A stretch of 7,965 nucleotides of DNA. It comes from Actinomycetota bacterium (lineage in GTDB: Bacteria; Actinomycetota; Actinomycetes; Actinomycetales; Microbacteriaceae). The stretch lies in contig JAHIOK010000141.1 of assembly GCA_018895315.1 (NCBI GenBank), positions 1-7,965 of the forward strand. The letters run 5' to 3'. The first letter of the stretch is position 1. The number at the start of each line of letters is the position of its first letter. The notes beneath the pieces were generated by a model. That model was not told the origin of the DNA, did not search any database, and worked only from the letters and a program-made list of their open reading frames with translations. The position numbers and the translations under genes were made by a program. This document shows, one piece after another, positions 7,242 to 7,965 of the stretch.

Positions 7242-7965
7242 CTATTCGTCGCTACGGGCGCCGAAGACGATCTCGTCCCACGACGGCATCGACGTGCGGC
7301 CCTTGCGCCGGGGCACGTCGCCGCCCGAGGCCCGAGCTTCCGGTACGTCGGCGGGGGACTCGGATGCCGGAGACTGAGGTTCGTCGTACCCGGGCTCGAG
7401 CGCGTCGAACAGAGCCACCGGTGAGGGCGAACGCGGGGCGTCCTCGGAGTCCATGCCGGGCAGGGGTTCGCGCTGGCCGCGACGGCGGCGCAGCGCCTCG
7501 AGGAGATCTGCGGTCTCGCTGGAGGCATGACTCTGCTCCGGGGCACGCTTGATCGCAGCATCCACCGGTCCGGTCGCGCCGGTCGTCTCGTGCTCGCCGG
7601 GGGCGGTGCGTCGCGGTCCGAATGCACCGCTGTCGAACCTTGTGTCGTCCTTCGGCGCGGGGGTATCCAGCGCGCGCAGTCGTGGAATGAGTCCGTCGGG
7701 AAGCGTTCCCTGGCGGGAGAGCTGCGTGGCGTCGGCATTTACAGGGCTCAGGGTGCTGCGTCGGGGATCGAAACCCCAACGTGCGTCGCGATCGACCTCG
7801 CCGGCGGTGAACTCGAGCTTCACGATCCAGCCGGTGAGCTCTTTCCAGCTCGTCCATCGCTCGCCGGTGGCTCCGGCTTCTGCCAGCTTGGCGCGCACTG
7901 CGAAGCCGAACGTGGGGGGCGCAGTGTGGTCGAAGTCGCCGCCGAGGAGCACCGGCACCGACAGC
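7242..7965 (-). CDS. sepH: Septation protein SepH (DUF3071), C-terminal part
   Basis: SepH is an actinobacterial cell-division protein described in Streptomyces as binding FtsZ and promoting filament assembly. The gene runs off the right edge of the window, so the N-terminus and the helix-turn-helix used for FtsZ binding are not visible; about 240 residues remain. The first ~80 visible residues are the end of the DUF3071 domain (TGWIVKLEF, DARWGFDPRRSTLSP). A low-complexity, charged, Pro/Ser/Ala-rich linker of roughly 130 residues follows, then a short tail that looks conserved in this family (RRKGRTSMPSWDEIVFGAR, ending 4 residues before the stop). The stop is TAG at 7244-7242. Convergent with the phosphatase gene, gap 6 bases, no terminator seen. 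The recognition rests on the domain end and the tail motif together. Confidence 0.85.
   Translation of the reverse strand, partial: LSVPVLLGGDFDHTAPPTFGFAVRAKLAEAGATGERWTSWKELTGWIVKLEFTAGEVDRDARWGFDPRRSTLSPVNADATQLSRQGTLPDGLIPRLRALDTPAPKDDTRFDSGAFGPRRTAPGEHETTGATGPVDAAIKRAPEQSHASSETADLLEALRRRRGQREPLPGMDSEDAPRSPSPVALFDALEPGYDEPQSPASESPADVPEARASGGDVPRRKGRTSMPSWDEIVFGARSDE

Noticed and set aside
7215..7245. Possible terminator between the phosphatase gene and sepH
   Set aside because: The G-runs (CCTGGGGGC and CCTGAGGGGGC) are direct rather than inverted repeats, so no stem forms, and there is no T-run.

Overview
The window is GC-rich (about two-thirds G+C by eye) and almost entirely coding. 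It comes from the chromosome of a high-GC Gram-positive actinobacterium. Three things support this: a SepH-type division protein, an actinobacterial topoisomerase IV pair, and GTG starts with purine-rich ribosome binding sites. Codon style and the recurring GGATGC word suggest a Microbacteriaceae member, possibly Microbacterium; that genus assignment is inference. I see no mobile element, CRISPR array, tRNA or rRNA, and no gene-free stretch over 300 bases. The longest non-coding gap is about 83 bases.

Layout, left to right: (1) the 3' half of parE (topoisomerase IV subunit B, + strand, cut by the window start); (2) a citrate synthase paralogue on the minus strand; (3) a divergent citrate synthase paralogue on the plus strand carrying an N-terminal DNA-binding helix-turn-helix; (4) parC (topoisomerase IV subunit A), minus strand, complete; (5) an alkaline phosphatase superfamily / nucleotide pyrophosphatase-like protein, plus strand; (6) the 3' part of sepH (FtsZ-associated division protein, formerly DUF3071), minus strand, cut by the window end. 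Every gene lies on the opposite strand from its neighbours, so each looks like its own transcription unit. Gene ends converge with gaps of 13, -8 and 6 bases, and the two divergent spacers are about 83 and 39 bases.

The two topoisomerase IV subunits (decatenation of replicated chromosomes) and SepH (Z-ring assembly) form a chromosome segregation and division neighbourhood. The two citrate synthase paralogues sit between the topoisomerase subunits and share one AT-rich divergent spacer. That spacer holds a perfect 13-base palindrome (TTGATC-G-GATCAA) and a 15-base-spaced direct repeat. The most interesting hypothesis is that the helix-turn-helix/citrate synthase fusion is a metabolite-sensing regulator of this divergent pair. 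The fusion keeps the catalytic His/His/Asp positions, whereas the ordinary-looking paralogue has Glu in place of the catalytic Asp. The fusion architecture and the palindrome are seen directly; the regulatory role is inference.
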